From the NCBI GenBank assembly GCA_905397405.1, contig CAJPVJ010000063.1, positions 1 through 46,307 of the forward strand: a stretch of 46,307 nucleotides of DNA. Direction: 5' to 3'. Of this stretch, positions 21,405 to 31,556 are shown piece by piece. Below the pieces are notes generated by a model. It made no database searches. It was given only the letters and a program-made list of their open reading frames with translations, and had not been told where the DNA came from. Origin of the DNA: Oppiella nova (taxonomy: Eukaryota; Arthropoda; Arachnida; Sarcoptiformes; Oppiidae). A program made the position numbers and the translations under genes. Position 1 is the stretch's first letter. Every line of letters begins with the position of its first letter.

Positions 21405-22763
21405 ATGCTCCCGGGAATCGGTATCTTCGGCGGCGGACAACTGGTCCGAGTGTTGGTCTCCTGTCTGCGGGCCAAAGGGTTCAAAGTGGAGGCCATTTGG
21501 TCCCACAATCTGGAGTCGGCTCAAGACATGGCCAGGGAGTTGGACATCAAGTTGGCCACCGATGTCATCGATCGCGTACTCCTGGAGCCCGCGGTTCAGC
21601 TCATTGTCATCGCCTGTCCGCCGCATCTTCACGAGCAGATCGCCACCAAAGCGTGCGGTATAGGGAAGCACGTGCTCTGTGACTGTCCACCGGCGCTATC
21701 ATTGGATCAGATGGTGTCCATGAAGAGGGCGGCACTCAACTACCCATCGCTGATCACAATACTGTTCAATACGCTGAGGTTTTTACCATCGTTTGCCAAA
21801 ATGAAGCGTTTGATAGCCGATGGCTTTGTCGGCGATATTAATGTCATTAACTGTAATGTCTTCGGCGACTGTCTTCAGGGTATTTGTCTATTGTCTTGAG
21901 TCTTGATTAGTGGTGTGTTTTGTGTTGTGATACTAATTGATTGGATCTATTGGTGTGAAGGTCTGGACAACTACTCGATAGTGTGCGACGACCTGATGGG
22001 CGGCGGACTCCTGGCGACCACCGGAACGCATATCATTGATATCATATCATTCATCACCGGTTTGAGGGCTAAGCGAGTGAATGGCTGCGTCCGGAACTAT
22101 CACCAGATCAAAGACAATGGTATGTCAATGAGTCACTCATTATCAACGACTACAGTATCTAATGAATTGGTTTGTATGATGTCTTCTAATGAATATGTCT
22201 TATGTTTGGTTTTCGGATCAGTGTTTGGCTTAAGAAGAATAACTTCCGACGACTTCGTGACCTTTCAGATGGAGATGAAGAACAGCTTATGCATAGCTAA
22301 CGTGACGCTAAACTCGCACTACTTCGGCACATCCATACACGAGATACTGGTCTGCGGCTCGAAAGGCTATCTGGTGTGCCGTTCCGGTGACCTCTACGGC
22401 CGACTCCTCACCTCTGCGAAAGAGGAGCTCCTGTGCGGTGATAGTGAGGACATGAGCGACAATAACCTCAGCGTAAGTGCCAAAAATGTTTTGCCAAAAC
22501 CGTACGGAAGCGGTCTGTCGCGAATGCTGTCGGCGCTCAAGAATGCCTTTCAGTGCTCGCCGGACGCGGACTCGGAGGTCGTGGCCAACGGCGGAGATAA
22601 TGGTCTCCCGAGGAATGACGAGAAGATCTTTCATTGGGCTAAAGAAGCGGTCGGGTTGGCCGCCAATTTCGAGGACGGGCTGTACATACAGGCCGTGATT
22701 GAGGCGATTAAGTACTCGTCGAAGAATAGGGAATGGGTTCGCATTAAATACGATACTAACTGA
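21405..22763 (+). CDS. Gfod: Glucose-fructose oxidoreductase domain protein (GFOD1/2 family)
   Basis: Member of the Gfo/Idh/MocA oxidoreductase superfamily, GFOD1/2 branch. The physiological reaction of this branch is not established. Exons are 21405-21879, 21961-22119 and 22222-22763, giving 391 residues, the same size as human GFOD1 (about 390). The N-terminal Rossmann strand is MLPGIGIFGGGQLVRVL, with an IACPPHLHEQIATKACGIGK segment and LRFLPSFAKMKRLIADGFVG. The second exon carries CDDLMGGGLLATTGTHIIDI and the third ITSDDFVTFQMEMKNSLC with the C-terminal beta domain. Compared with the human protein, the segment after GKHV/NVICD differs (CDCPPALSLDQ). An acidic, Asn-rich insertion sits in the C-terminal third (about DADSEVVANGGDN). 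The first acceptor is a less common AAG. Neighbours give no pathway clue. Confidence 0.92.
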
Positions 22764-24466
22764 TCCCGGGTATGGATTATCTGATCCATAGGTTGTGTCT
22801 GTGTATTGGTTAGCATTTTTTGTTGACTTTATATATGATATGATATTTTTTTGCATCACTTGTGTTAGCAATGGATCTGTTTTTTATTGAAAAGTCTTTT
22901 ATGACTATTGTATGCATTTCTCTGATAATGTCTAGTCATCTAATGGTTTGTTTGTGTTGTGTGTATATTAAGCCACTAATTGTTGGCATTTATTTAATAT
23001 GTATGTAATTATCATAAGTATTTCCACGACTCATGTAGCCTGACATGCGATGCCGTGTTTGTGTGTGGAAAGCCTTTTCTATTCATGTGATGTGTAAGCC
23101 TAAGGTATACCCCCCTCACGAGCTTTGACTAACATTTTGTTTGCCATAAAATTATTGTTAATTTATTTATTATACGACTTTCTAATGACTAATAGTAATT
23201 GAGATTCAGTTTTAATGCATTGATGTTTGCGTTAATTATAATTATTTTTCTAGTTTTGAGTTTCAATATGCGATATAAATCATGAAATGAACGCTAAGTT
23301 TAGAGTTTTTCGGATCAAATGTTTTTGTTTCCTATGATATAAATACTTTTCACTCATATTTCACAACCATTTTTGGCTTTTTTATTATATAAATAACTCA
23401 ATTGTATATAGATTTTGGAGTTTATGTGTAGTTTGTTAAACAAATTGTGCGAAAAAATTGTTTTGTTTCTAAGATATTATTTTTGAGAAACTCTTTTCGA
23501 GAGATATTTTTACGCCTATTATAAGGCTTATGTATAGAAAAAACAGGATTTCCTCAACACATAGTTTTTGAGATAATAATTGTATTTTCAATCGTAAAAA
23601 AGGGTCAGAAATTGACGTAAAATTTCGCACAAAATTACTTTTAATTCACTGAAAATGTTTTGAAATAATTTATTTTCTAATCAATTGTCACGTATTCGCG
23701 ATTGACTTTTCAATTAACCGTTTAATTAATAGACTACTTATCAGTGTTTGAGGGAAATACTAATGAATTTTGGCATAATTTTAATGAGTGTTTGAAATGT
23801 TTGACAACTTTTTTTGCATTTCACATATCATTTGCTATATTAGAGTCAAAACGCGAACAAATATATCGGTTTTTGTGGCGTTTTTTGTGCCCATAATTAC
23901 TGCCAATTAATTGACGAATGATTTGATGAGAAAAAACTCATTTATTTATGGCTTAAGTGTTCAGACTTTGAGATGTGTTTAGTCTTATGACAGGGGAATG
24001 GGATGTATGGGCAGAGAAGTCACTGACAACTCATTTGCTTTTCGAGCACTTCCTACCAGAAGTGACTACCATTTGATGTCTCGATTTGTTTAATGATTTT
24101 TATTTATGAGTTAATATTTAATGATTATATATATATAATAATTTTACTATGATTTCTAAATGTGCCATATTTTGTGTGTTCATAAAAAATCATTTTTTTG
24201 TTTGAATAATGAAATTATTATTAATAATAAAAAAACACATGAATAGCGAAACAAAATACTCGTATTTTAATTGACAAATAAATTGCTGTTTGATTTGATC
24301 GTAATGTTTAACAAAACACTTAAAGGTATGGAAAAAACAAACAAAAGTTTTTAAACACAAACACTTGAGGCGAATATGCGATGAAGAACTGGTTTTTTCT
24401 CTGATGGCAAACACATTATCAACTGATTATGACATCAATGGGTAGTCGTATCGATGCTCAAGAGGT
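22764..24466. other. AT-rich 3' UTR and intergenic DNA
   Basis: 1.7 kb without a gene that I can support. It probably includes the 3' UTRs of the GFOD gene (plus) and of the coiled-coil gene (minus). Confidence 0.6.
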
Positions 24467-25177
24467 TCAGAGGGAAGTGACAGCAGTCGTCATCCGGAGT
24501 TCGCTGCAGACACTCTCCAACTGTTCAATCTTGAGGTCCTTCTCGCGGATCAGCTGCCGATACCTCTCCGCCTCCTTACCCCTCAGCTCCTCCATGTGCT
24601 CGATATCCGCCTGCAATTGTTGGATACGCTGCGACTTCTGGCGACACATGTCCTCCACCTCGAAGAGCCGCTCCAACTGTGACTCCAGGTCCTCGATCCT
24701 GTCCTCCGAGTCGGTCAGCAGTCGCGACATATTCTTCGCTTTGTGTTGACATGAGTTGAGCTCGTCGTCCGCCTTCTCCACCTGCCTCTTGAGCGCCGAC
24801 ACCTCGTCCGTGAGGGACACCACCACCCGATCCAACTGATCGCTCTTCTCCTCCCAGAGCCGCGAGACTGTCTTAACCCTGTCGTCGTTCCGGAGCACCA
24901 ACTCTTGAGAGGTTTTGGTCACCGATAGGTAGGTCTCCATCTTGGACTGGCTGTCCGTCAAGTCGTGCCGTAATCTACTGATGAGATCATCCTTTTCGTG
25001 GAGCTGTCGCCGGATGGCTATCACTTCAGCGTTGGTGTCGTTATCGGCGACTTCCGGTTGATTTTGTGGAGGTTTTGCAGCACTTATGGACAGTTGGCTG
25101 AGTTTGCGGTACTGTTCCCGTTGTAATAGATAGCAGAATATGACGATCGCCGCGATTAAGCCGATTGTGACCAACAT
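24467..25177 (-). CDS. Type II membrane coiled-coil protein
   Basis: 236 residues in a single exon. Residues 2-18 (LVTIGLIAAIVIFCYLL) form a signal-anchor membrane span followed by basic residues (QREQYRK). About 200 residues of strongly heptad-like coiled coil come next, for example DRVVVSLTDEVSALKRQVEK and EDRIEDLESQLERLFEVEDM. It ends in a short polar tail. The layout suggests an ER, Golgi or nuclear-envelope protein with the rod in the cytosol, similar in plan to kinectin-type or golgin-type anchored coiled coils. The exact family is not recognised. Good codon structure and the clear N-terminus make it a real gene. Confidence 0.8.
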   Translation of the reverse strand: MLVTIGLIAAIVIFCYLLQREQYRKLSQLSISAAKPPQNQPEVADNDTNAEVIAIRRQLHEKDDLISRLRHDLTDSQSKMETYLSVTKTSQELVLRNDDRVKTVSRLWEEKSDQLDRVVVSLTDEVSALKRQVEKADDELNSCQHKAKNMSRLLTDSEDRIEDLESQLERLFEVEDMCRQKSQRIQQLQADIEHMEELRGKEAERYRQLIREKDLKIEQLESVCSELRMTTAVTSL

Positions 25178-26179
25178 TTTCGGTGATTAGTTAGGGTTTA
25201 CCACAAAAAAAGTTGGTTTTCATAACAATTGTGTTGTTAATTGAAGTCATGTTTATCTAGCATTTAATGTCAAACACTTCTTATGCATTGTTTTATCATT
25301 AGTTTTATGAGTATAGCGTTTATTATATTCTTATCGCGATTTATATATAAGTTTTTATAAGTGTTTTGTGTGTTTAATATGTGGGTTACGGGGAGTAGTT
25401 ATGTATGAGATATATAGCGATAGTCTTATAGACACACAAAGTTATAGTAAGAAATACTTTTTGTTGTATTTTATAGATAAAAACTTATTAGTAATATGCT
25501 TAACACTTTTTTCACCAGAGCAACTTTTACTAGTCATATAAATTGCTAGAAAACTATTTTTCTACAGTAATCCCAGTGTTTAGACATAATGTTTATATAT
25601 TTAACTCTCATTTGTCTAATCATGTTATGATTGTGACACACATTTCGTGAATAAATTTATTTTACTTTCTAGTGATTGATGGCTAATAGACATACAAAAC
25701 ATTTGCTACTCATTGCCGACTAAACACTATTTGAAAAACACAATTAACATAACTTTACAAATAATTTATTATACAATGTGTGTGTGTTTGAAACACACTT
25801 GTTTATATGAGTTTGCTATAATTATTTTTATTTATCATTATCATTAGTGTGAATTTATGCTAGTTACTATTTATATACTGTATATAATATGTAACTTTGT
25901 TTTCAAAATTGCTAGAAATTTATCACCATGCTTAATTCATGGTAATTCTGTATGGTTTAAGCAATAGTGTATATTTGTAACCATAGGTAGCAATGCAATT
26001 ATTTATACCAAGTAAAATAAATTAATAAAATTTTAACCTGTATTAAATAATAACTAATATTAATCATTTGGGAATAAATATATTTTTAAGTTTATTATAT
26101 TTATATACAATTGATTTGAGTTCATTGAGTTGACCATGATCATATTCATAAAATTACATTTAATCACAAAAACAGCCGA
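25178..26179. other. AT-rich intergenic DNA
   Basis: 1 kb of AT-rich sequence with no gene or element recognised. Confidence 0.6.
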
Positions 26180-26215
26180 TCATTGGTCGGGCTACGAGTG
26201 GACTGACCCTTAAAG

Positions 26216-26606
26216 CACCGGTCGATCGGGAGAAAGATTGGCACTATTTCCTGGTTATGGGGCCACTGGTTGTGTACGTGAGGTCCAGTTCCCCTGCGTT
26301 TCAGACATACGCCGGCGGTATACTAGATAGCCGTGAGTGCAATACTGGCGGCCCTTTCGATCACAGCCTGATTCTGGTCGGGAGAGGGTGTCGATGACAA
26401 TGGGACCGACTATTGGTTGGCTAGAAATAGGTGTGTTTTCCGAATGTAACCTTGGTTATTTTATTGTCTATTTAATTTAAAGTTACGGTGAGGTTTGGAT
26501 GGTTTGGATGGCCGACCTCTTCGGGCCAGTGGATGAAAGCACTCAAAGAGGAGTTCCCGAAGAGGTCTGCCATTACGAGAGTGCCATTACAACTAGTGGG
26601 AGGTAG
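26216..26606 (+). pseudogene. Papain-family (C1A) cysteine protease remnant
   Basis: Two exon-like pieces, about 26216-26430 and 26483-26606, resemble the C-terminal half of a cathepsin L/mite group 1-type protease. The first has MGPLVVYVRSSSPAFQTYAG and FDHSLILVGRG, with the catalytic histidine. After a one-base frameshift near 26381-26388 it has DDNGTDYWLARN, with the catalytic asparagine. The second begins SYGEVW where NSWG-W is expected and ends VCHYESAITTSGR before a stop, weakly like the C-terminal cathepsin block. Signal, propeptide and catalytic cysteine regions are absent. The frameshift, the missing 5' half and the degenerate WG-W motif argue for a pseudogene. A sequencing error could explain the frameshift only. 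Confidence 0.65.
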
Positions 26607-26652
26607 GGGTTTTTGACAAATTTTTTGCGTACGTACTTAGTGCACACCGCCT
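26590..26652. repeat. Repeat shared with the element at 34.95 kb
   Basis: GTTTTTGACAAATTTTTTGCGTACGTACTTAG here corresponds to a similar string at about 35073-35102. Both copies are followed by a CGCC-type end, so this is probably one end of the same element family. Confidence 0.5.
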
Positions 26653-26954
26653 TATTTATTATGGTTATTTCAAAATTATATTTGTTTCTTTTTTAGTAAT
26701 TTTACATGATCAATATAAAAATTAATTAAAACTAACATTGTCTTATAAGTAAAACTTAAAAGTATTGTACTTCAAACATGCAAACTAATTCTCTAAAATT
26801 ACATAGATAATTAAAAAACAATATGAAAAACAATTTAAAATAAAAATTATAGCTGATAGCTGAGTGAAAGTTTTGTTATATTACTATTTTCCGTCTGGAC
26901 TTTTTAAACACTAAAAACTATATTACTTTTTACAATTAAAATGCAAAAATTTTA

Positions 26955-27186
26955 TTAATATATCTGGTTCAATATATCGGATGATATCTGACTAATATAG
27001 GCTTATCTTTCGCTTCTTACAAGCATTTTTTGCTTACGACTAAATATCAAAATCTTTAGTGTATAAAGTCTATGAGTTTAAGTTAAAAAGATATTAGTAT
27101 TTAGTTGTAAACAAAAAATGCTTGCAAGAAGCGAAAGATAAGCCTATATTAGTCAGGTATCATCCGATATATTGAACCAGATATTA
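26955..27186. mobile_element. MITE-like hairpin, about 232 bp
   Basis: Inverted arms of roughly 100 bp contain CTAATATAGGCTTATCTTTC and its complement. Arms are nearly identical and the loop is about 30 bp. The right arm ends one base before the start codon of the small secreted protein gene. Only the loop side and right arm reappear in the duplicated copy downstream. Confidence 0.8.
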
Positions 27187-27653
27187 ATGAACACAAATAT
27201 GAGTATAGTAACTATCACCGTGCTCATACTAGTTCTATCGGGTGAGAGTGCAATCTATAAAATAAATGTACCCTCTCAACAAATACGCTCATTTAAGCTT
27301 GTTAATTTAATAAATAATCTTTTTCGAGTTATTAAATCATAAAATTTGCAAAACTATCAATTATAGCAAATATTTTAGCACTGCGTACCACGTACTCTAT
27401 TATAAAATATAGCAAGGTAAAATATAGTAATACTGTTGCAAATTTCCAGAAATGATAGATAGTGATAAAACATTGCAGCCTGCTAACATTGCAGATTGCA
27501 GTGGCGATAAAATGTTAACGGCAGAGAAAGCACCAAGTTCAAAAGGAAAGGGAAAGAAAAAGGATAAGAAAAAGGGAAATAAAAAAGGGGAAAACCGGTA
27601 AAGGGAAAAAATGGGAAAGGTCAGGCAAAGGGGAAGTGGAAAAAGATCCTTGA
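27026..27653. repeat. 628-bp direct repeat, copy 1
   Basis: Appears identical to 27655-28282, separated only by the single N at 27654. It begins inside the hairpin element and includes the whole small secreted protein gene. Confidence 0.9.
27187..27601 (+). CDS. Small secreted lysine-rich protein, copy 1
   Basis: Two exons, 27187-27241 and 27450-27601, in phase, with a consensus donor GTGAGA and acceptor TTTCCAG. They code 68 residues. The first 19 residues (MNTNMSIVTITVLILVLSG) are a good signal peptide. The mature part has a single cysteine and ends in a Lys/Gly run (KGKGKKKDKKKGNKKGENR). A one-base shift in the purine run before the stop would extend the Lys/Gly pattern by about 25 residues to another stop, so the C-terminus may be affected by a sequencing error. 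The start codon lies at the edge of a hairpin element. Family unknown. Confidence 0.5.
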
Positions 27654-27654
27654 N
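27654..27654. other. Ambiguous base N between identical repeats
   Basis: The only N in the window. It joins two identical 628-bp copies and looks like an automatic contig join. Confidence 0.9.
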
Positions 27655-28282
27655 TTTTTTGCTTACGACTAAATATCAAAATCTTTAGTGTATAAAGTCT
27701 ATGAGTTTAAGTTAAAAAGATATTAGTATTTAGTTGTAAACAAAAAATGCTTGCAAGAAGCGAAAGATAAGCCTATATTAGTCAGGTATCATCCGATATA
27801 TTGAACCAGATATTAATGAACACAAATATGAGTATAGTAACTATCACCGTGCTCATACTAGTTCTATCGGGTGAGAGTGCAATCTATAAAATAAATGTAC
27901 CCTCTCAACAAATACGCTCATTTAAGCTTGTTAATTTAATAAATAATCTTTTTCGAGTTATTAAATCATAAAATTTGCAAAACTATCAATTATAGCAAAT
28001 ATTTTAGCACTGCGTACCACGTACTCTATTATAAAATATAGCAAGGTAAAATATAGTAATACTGTTGCAAATTTCCAGAAATGATAGATAGTGATAAAAC
28101 ATTGCAGCCTGCTAACATTGCAGATTGCAGTGGCGATAAAATGTTAACGGCAGAGAAAGCACCAAGTTCAAAAGGAAAGGGAAAGAAAAAGGATAAGAAA
28201 AAGGGAAATAAAAAAGGGGAAAACCGGTAAAGGGAAAAAATGGGAAAGGTCAGGCAAAGGGGAAGTGGAAAAAGATCCTTGA
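27655..28282. repeat. 628-bp direct repeat, copy 2
   Basis: Second copy at an offset of exactly 629 bases from copy 1. After 28282 the sequence continues uniquely. Confidence 0.9.
27816..28230 (+). CDS. Small secreted lysine-rich protein, copy 2
   Basis: Same two-exon structure as copy 1 (27816-27870 and 28079-28230), and the same 68-residue product with signal peptide and Lys/Gly-rich tail. No difference was seen between the copies. It is therefore likely to be the same locus assembled twice rather than a second gene. Confidence 0.45.
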
Positions 28283-28631
28283 TGATAAAGATTTCATTAC
28301 AATGAACGCGCGGAAAGAAGAAATCAAAATCAGCAGTGATTAGACAAAAGTACAATACAAGCGCAGTCGGCAATGGGGCGGGAGGTGAGGGTATCATCAC
28401 ATTAAATGTCGAAATGTGGTAGATTATTTAAAATGAAAATATTTATCTAAATAAAATGCTTAAACCATACAAATATAAATGTGGCCAATACTCGGGTCCT
28501 CACTGTTTAGCCGCCACTTCACGAGACATTTACAACAGTTTTATCTATTAATTAAAAATTCGGTATTGGATGGGATTCGATAGTATTGGCGTCTGTATAT
28601 TCAATACACCGATTAAAATTTAATCAAATTT

Positions 28632-28690
28632 AAAATTCAGTCAAAGAATAGCCATTTAATCATTGAATGGCTATTATTTGACTGAATTTT
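28632..28690. repeat. Small hairpin, 25-base arms
   Basis: Arms of 25 bases with one mismatch (AAAATTCAGTCAAAGAATAG and its complement) and a 9-base loop. Confidence 0.75.
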
Positions 28691-28749
28691 TAATGACACT
28701 TTTGTAAATACACCAATTTGTAAAATGTCATCATGAACATATGGAACGC

Positions 28750-28812
28750 GGATTTTCATAATGGGAGAAGTGCTATACATTTACTATAGCACTTCTCCCA
28801 TTATGAAAAACT
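28750..28812. repeat. Small hairpin, perfect 22-bp stem
   Basis: TCATAATGGGAGAAGTGCTA at 28756 starts a 22-base arm that pairs perfectly with 28785-28806 across a 7-base loop. About 7 further imperfect pairs lie outside. The size is near that of a short miRNA precursor, but the perfect pairing is also typical of a fold-back element. Confidence 0.75.
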
Positions 28813-28948
28813 CCGAAAGTGTTCAAGTACTACAGTAACAAATTTAACCACATAAATATAAAATTGTTGGGGCTGTTAGATTCGTTGGGAAAATAAATTT
28901 CGTCATTTTATACTAATCTAACTTCTCAACGATTTTTAATTATTCTAG

Positions 28949-29121
28949 TTCCACTAGAACCCGCAGTACCACCATTTACCACCATATTAGGTACCAATGG
29001 CGGAATAGTACTACCGCTTTGGGTTGAGGCACTCCTGCCTGTTCACGGCTTATGCCAAGTCCCAGCTGTTTACTGGGACCAAGTTTACTGTTCACAGACA
29101 CTGAGATACAACGGCTGCTGA
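28949..29121 (+). CDS. Possible last exon of a secreted or membrane protein
   Basis: After the acceptor TTATTCTAG| a frame of 57 codons runs to TGA. It reads like protein (PAVPPFTTILGTNGGIVLPL, then LCQVPAVYWDQVYC and a terminal NGC) with three cysteines. The upstream exon is not identified and the family is not recognised. Confidence 0.35.
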
Positions 29122-29640
29122 ATGCCTACAAACAAACGGATCTTAAATAAAGAAATGAAAGTAGAAGTCAGTCAGCGAATGATTGCCAGGGAATCGGAAA
29201 ATATATTGGAAAACAGTGGAAAAGTTGGGAATTGCATGACAGGTGTAGGCAAGGGCTCAAACTCTGACACTTCATGCTTAATAAATACAACCTTGACCTG
29301 GGAGTCGGGGCACACACACACACACCAGCCCACGGACGCCTTGTGCCCTAAATTCTTGCTCCGGAATACTTGAGTGCCTTTTGGACGAGGGAAAGGGACA
29401 TCCCTTTGAAAATATCCTTTCAGAATTCTAATCAATCACATGATAGGGGCAAGACTGGTAGCTATACTGTATATATCAGTGCCTAACCCCCACACAGGAC
29501 ACACACACAGTATCCCTACAGACCTTTCATGTGACTTGACATCAGCGCTGATTGCGAGTCAGTTCGAGTGCTAACTGTATAACTGTTCCCAAAAGTGAGC
29601 CCTTCTTTGAGACAACTTTTTATTGGACATATAATAGTGC
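29122..29640. other. Intergenic DNA with CA-rich patches
   Basis: Open frames here are short and not protein-like. Two short (CA)n runs occur at about 29311-29323 and 29496-29507. No gene seen. Confidence 0.5.
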
Positions 29641-29647
29641 TAATGTA

Positions 29648-29812
29648 GCGGTGGCACTACCCTGATGGCGGTAATGGTGGTGGTGGTAGTGCTACTGTAG
29701 GCCCTGATGAAGGTGGTGATGAATTGGGAGCTGTCGGCGATGCTAAAGTTGATGTTAAGGTTCTGGTGGAAAGGGTACTCAAGCGGGTTCTAAGGGTGGA
29801 CGTGAATGGATA
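29648..29812 (+). CDS. Possible Gly-rich exon
   Basis: After AATGTAG| a frame reads DGGNGGGGSATVGPDEGGDE and then VKVLVERVLKRVLRVDVNG to a stop. A Gly-rich, then amphipathic peptide could be a real terminal exon, but the GGT-rich DNA makes this easy by chance. Confidence 0.22.
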
Positions 29813-30359
29813 GTCGTATGCATCGTAACAAACAAGTGGCGGGTTAAGGCAAACAGAAATGCCAATAAAGGTGGACAATTTAGGGCCATTTATGGTCATA
29901 AGGGGTGTCTTAATCGTACCCCCAAACTTTTGATTAAACAAGCACAAGCGTATCTGTTGTAACCTTTTTATCATTTTAAATAGTTCAAACTCCCCGTAAA
30001 TTAAACATACCTTATAGTCATTTAATATCAAATCATACAATTAATTAGTGTCTGTGTAGAGTTGGGATGTTATATGGATTATATATATAATAATACCAAC
30101 AAATATACAATAAATGAAAACATAGCATTTAATAACATGTATAAACAATTATATTTAGGTAGGCTAACAAAATAATCAACATTCATAATTACTAATGTAT
30201 GCATTGATAATAAACAATGTTGTTATATTTATTTGACAAAATTTGCGCATTTTACATTGAGTGTGGCCGTTTGGGATAAATTAATTGCTAATAAATTAAA
30301 AACATTTATAAAGTAATTCAAAACTTTTTTAAAATTAATAAAAAATAATTTTTCCCCCC

Positions 30360-30487
30360 TTGGAGCGCGATCTCATGCCCCCTATACACCTCCTTTCAGG
30401 TGGTCTCTGGAACCCCCCTATTGATTAACCTTAACTTAGCTATTGTTAGGCAGACACTGTAACCGCTACACCACTCTACTCCCCACC
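30360..30487 (-). mobile_element. tRNA-derived SINE-like sequence
   Basis: On the minus strand, GTGGTGTAGCGGTTACAGTG followed by TCTGCCTAACA matches the D-arm (A box) and anticodon arm of tRNA-Val(AAC)-like genes. A weak B-box-like GGTTCCAGAGACC lies farther away than in a real tRNA. An A-rich end follows. It cannot fold as a functional tRNA and fits a SINE or tRNA pseudogene. Confidence 0.5.
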
Positions 30488-31427
30488 ACCATCCTTGGCT
30501 AAAATAAGCTTTTAAATTATAAAAATAATTAAATGTTTTAATAAATATTTAGTTTTTCTAAAAAAATACTTTCATTTATATTATTGTATTTAATTATAGT
30601 TCAAATACCTATTTACAGTTTGTTTTGTCACTATTTCATTAGAAATATATTTCAATATTTTATATTTAGACTATTTTTATACAGGGTTGTTACTAAACAT
30701 CGGACCCATTTGGGAGGCTTGGCGTTTGGACACCCTGTACTATTTTTTGATGATTCCTTTTCGAAGGTGTAGAGGAAGAGTTAGATTTTTATGTGGTATA
30801 TAATTTGTCAAGGTTATATTTGTAGAAAAAGTTATATACTCGATTTTTTCAAAAACCGTGGAAAATATTAAGTTGTTTTGAGAGGTTTTTGCATAGAAAA
30901 CGATTATTACATAGAGAAATAATTGAGGTTAATATTTTTAATATGTTTATGTTTTTTGAAATAAAAATGTATACTTTACCTTGCAAACGATATGTTAACA
31001 TTAAAAAACAATATTCAATAATCCTTAATATTAATAGTATTACATAGAAAAATTTATAACACAAAACTACCAGTATAATATTAATTTAATATTAATTTAC
31101 ATTATTCATATTAAAAAGCAACCTGTCTCAATCAAATCGCTTCACTTCATAATTCTATTAAAAGCGTCAGAAAGAAAATCATTAATAAATTAATAATACT
31201 AAGCTCGTGTTAATTATTTAAAAATATTTATAATACGAAATAAATAATAATTTTTTGTAAAATTAATTAACATACCTTTCCTTCACGATACACCAGAAAC
31301 ATATTAAGTAACTAATTTCTATGGAAATCTATTTTTTAATCTAAATTTCCAGCTTGAACTGTATGTATTAGTTATTTATTTACTAGGCCTAATAAACTCA
31401 TCACATCTGCTATTTGGCCAGGCTCAG
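30488..31427. other. AT-rich DNA with repeat-like fragment
   Basis: No gene supported. ACAGGGTTGTT...ACACCCTGTA at about 30683-30739 has the look of a short transposon end pair. The rest is AT-rich. Confidence 0.5.
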
Positions 31428-31556
31428 GTATCGGAACCACACAGGACTAGGCACAATTTGGAAAACGAACCTTGGTGGACCTCCTAGTAGGCTAAAACTT
31501 AAAGATCTCGTTTCCAAGAACATACCGTTCCACTCTATTTCAGCCATGTACAAAAG
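31428..31556 (+). CDS. Possible internal exon, family unknown
   Basis: Bounded by an acceptor GGCTCAG| and a donor AAAAG|GTATG. The phase-consistent frame reads YRNHTGLGTIWKTNLGGPPS then RLKLKDLVSKNIPFHSISAM, which looks like genuine protein inside very AT-rich DNA. No partner exon is found. It could belong upstream of the sulfotransferase or to another gene. Confidence 0.35.

Noticed and set aside
28029-28400. 123-codon minus-strand ORF with hydrophobic stretches
   Set aside because: Antisense of the purine-rich Lys/Gly exon, which gives artificial Phe/Leu/Pro runs. No splice or start context.
29122-29435. 83- and 87-codon ORFs on opposite strands
   Set aside because: Mutual shadows with CA-repeat content and no splice sites or family resemblance.
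30360-30487. Functional tRNA-Val gene
   Set aside because: The A box and anticodon arm are present, but the B box is displaced and weak, and no complete cloverleaf with acceptor stem can be drawn.
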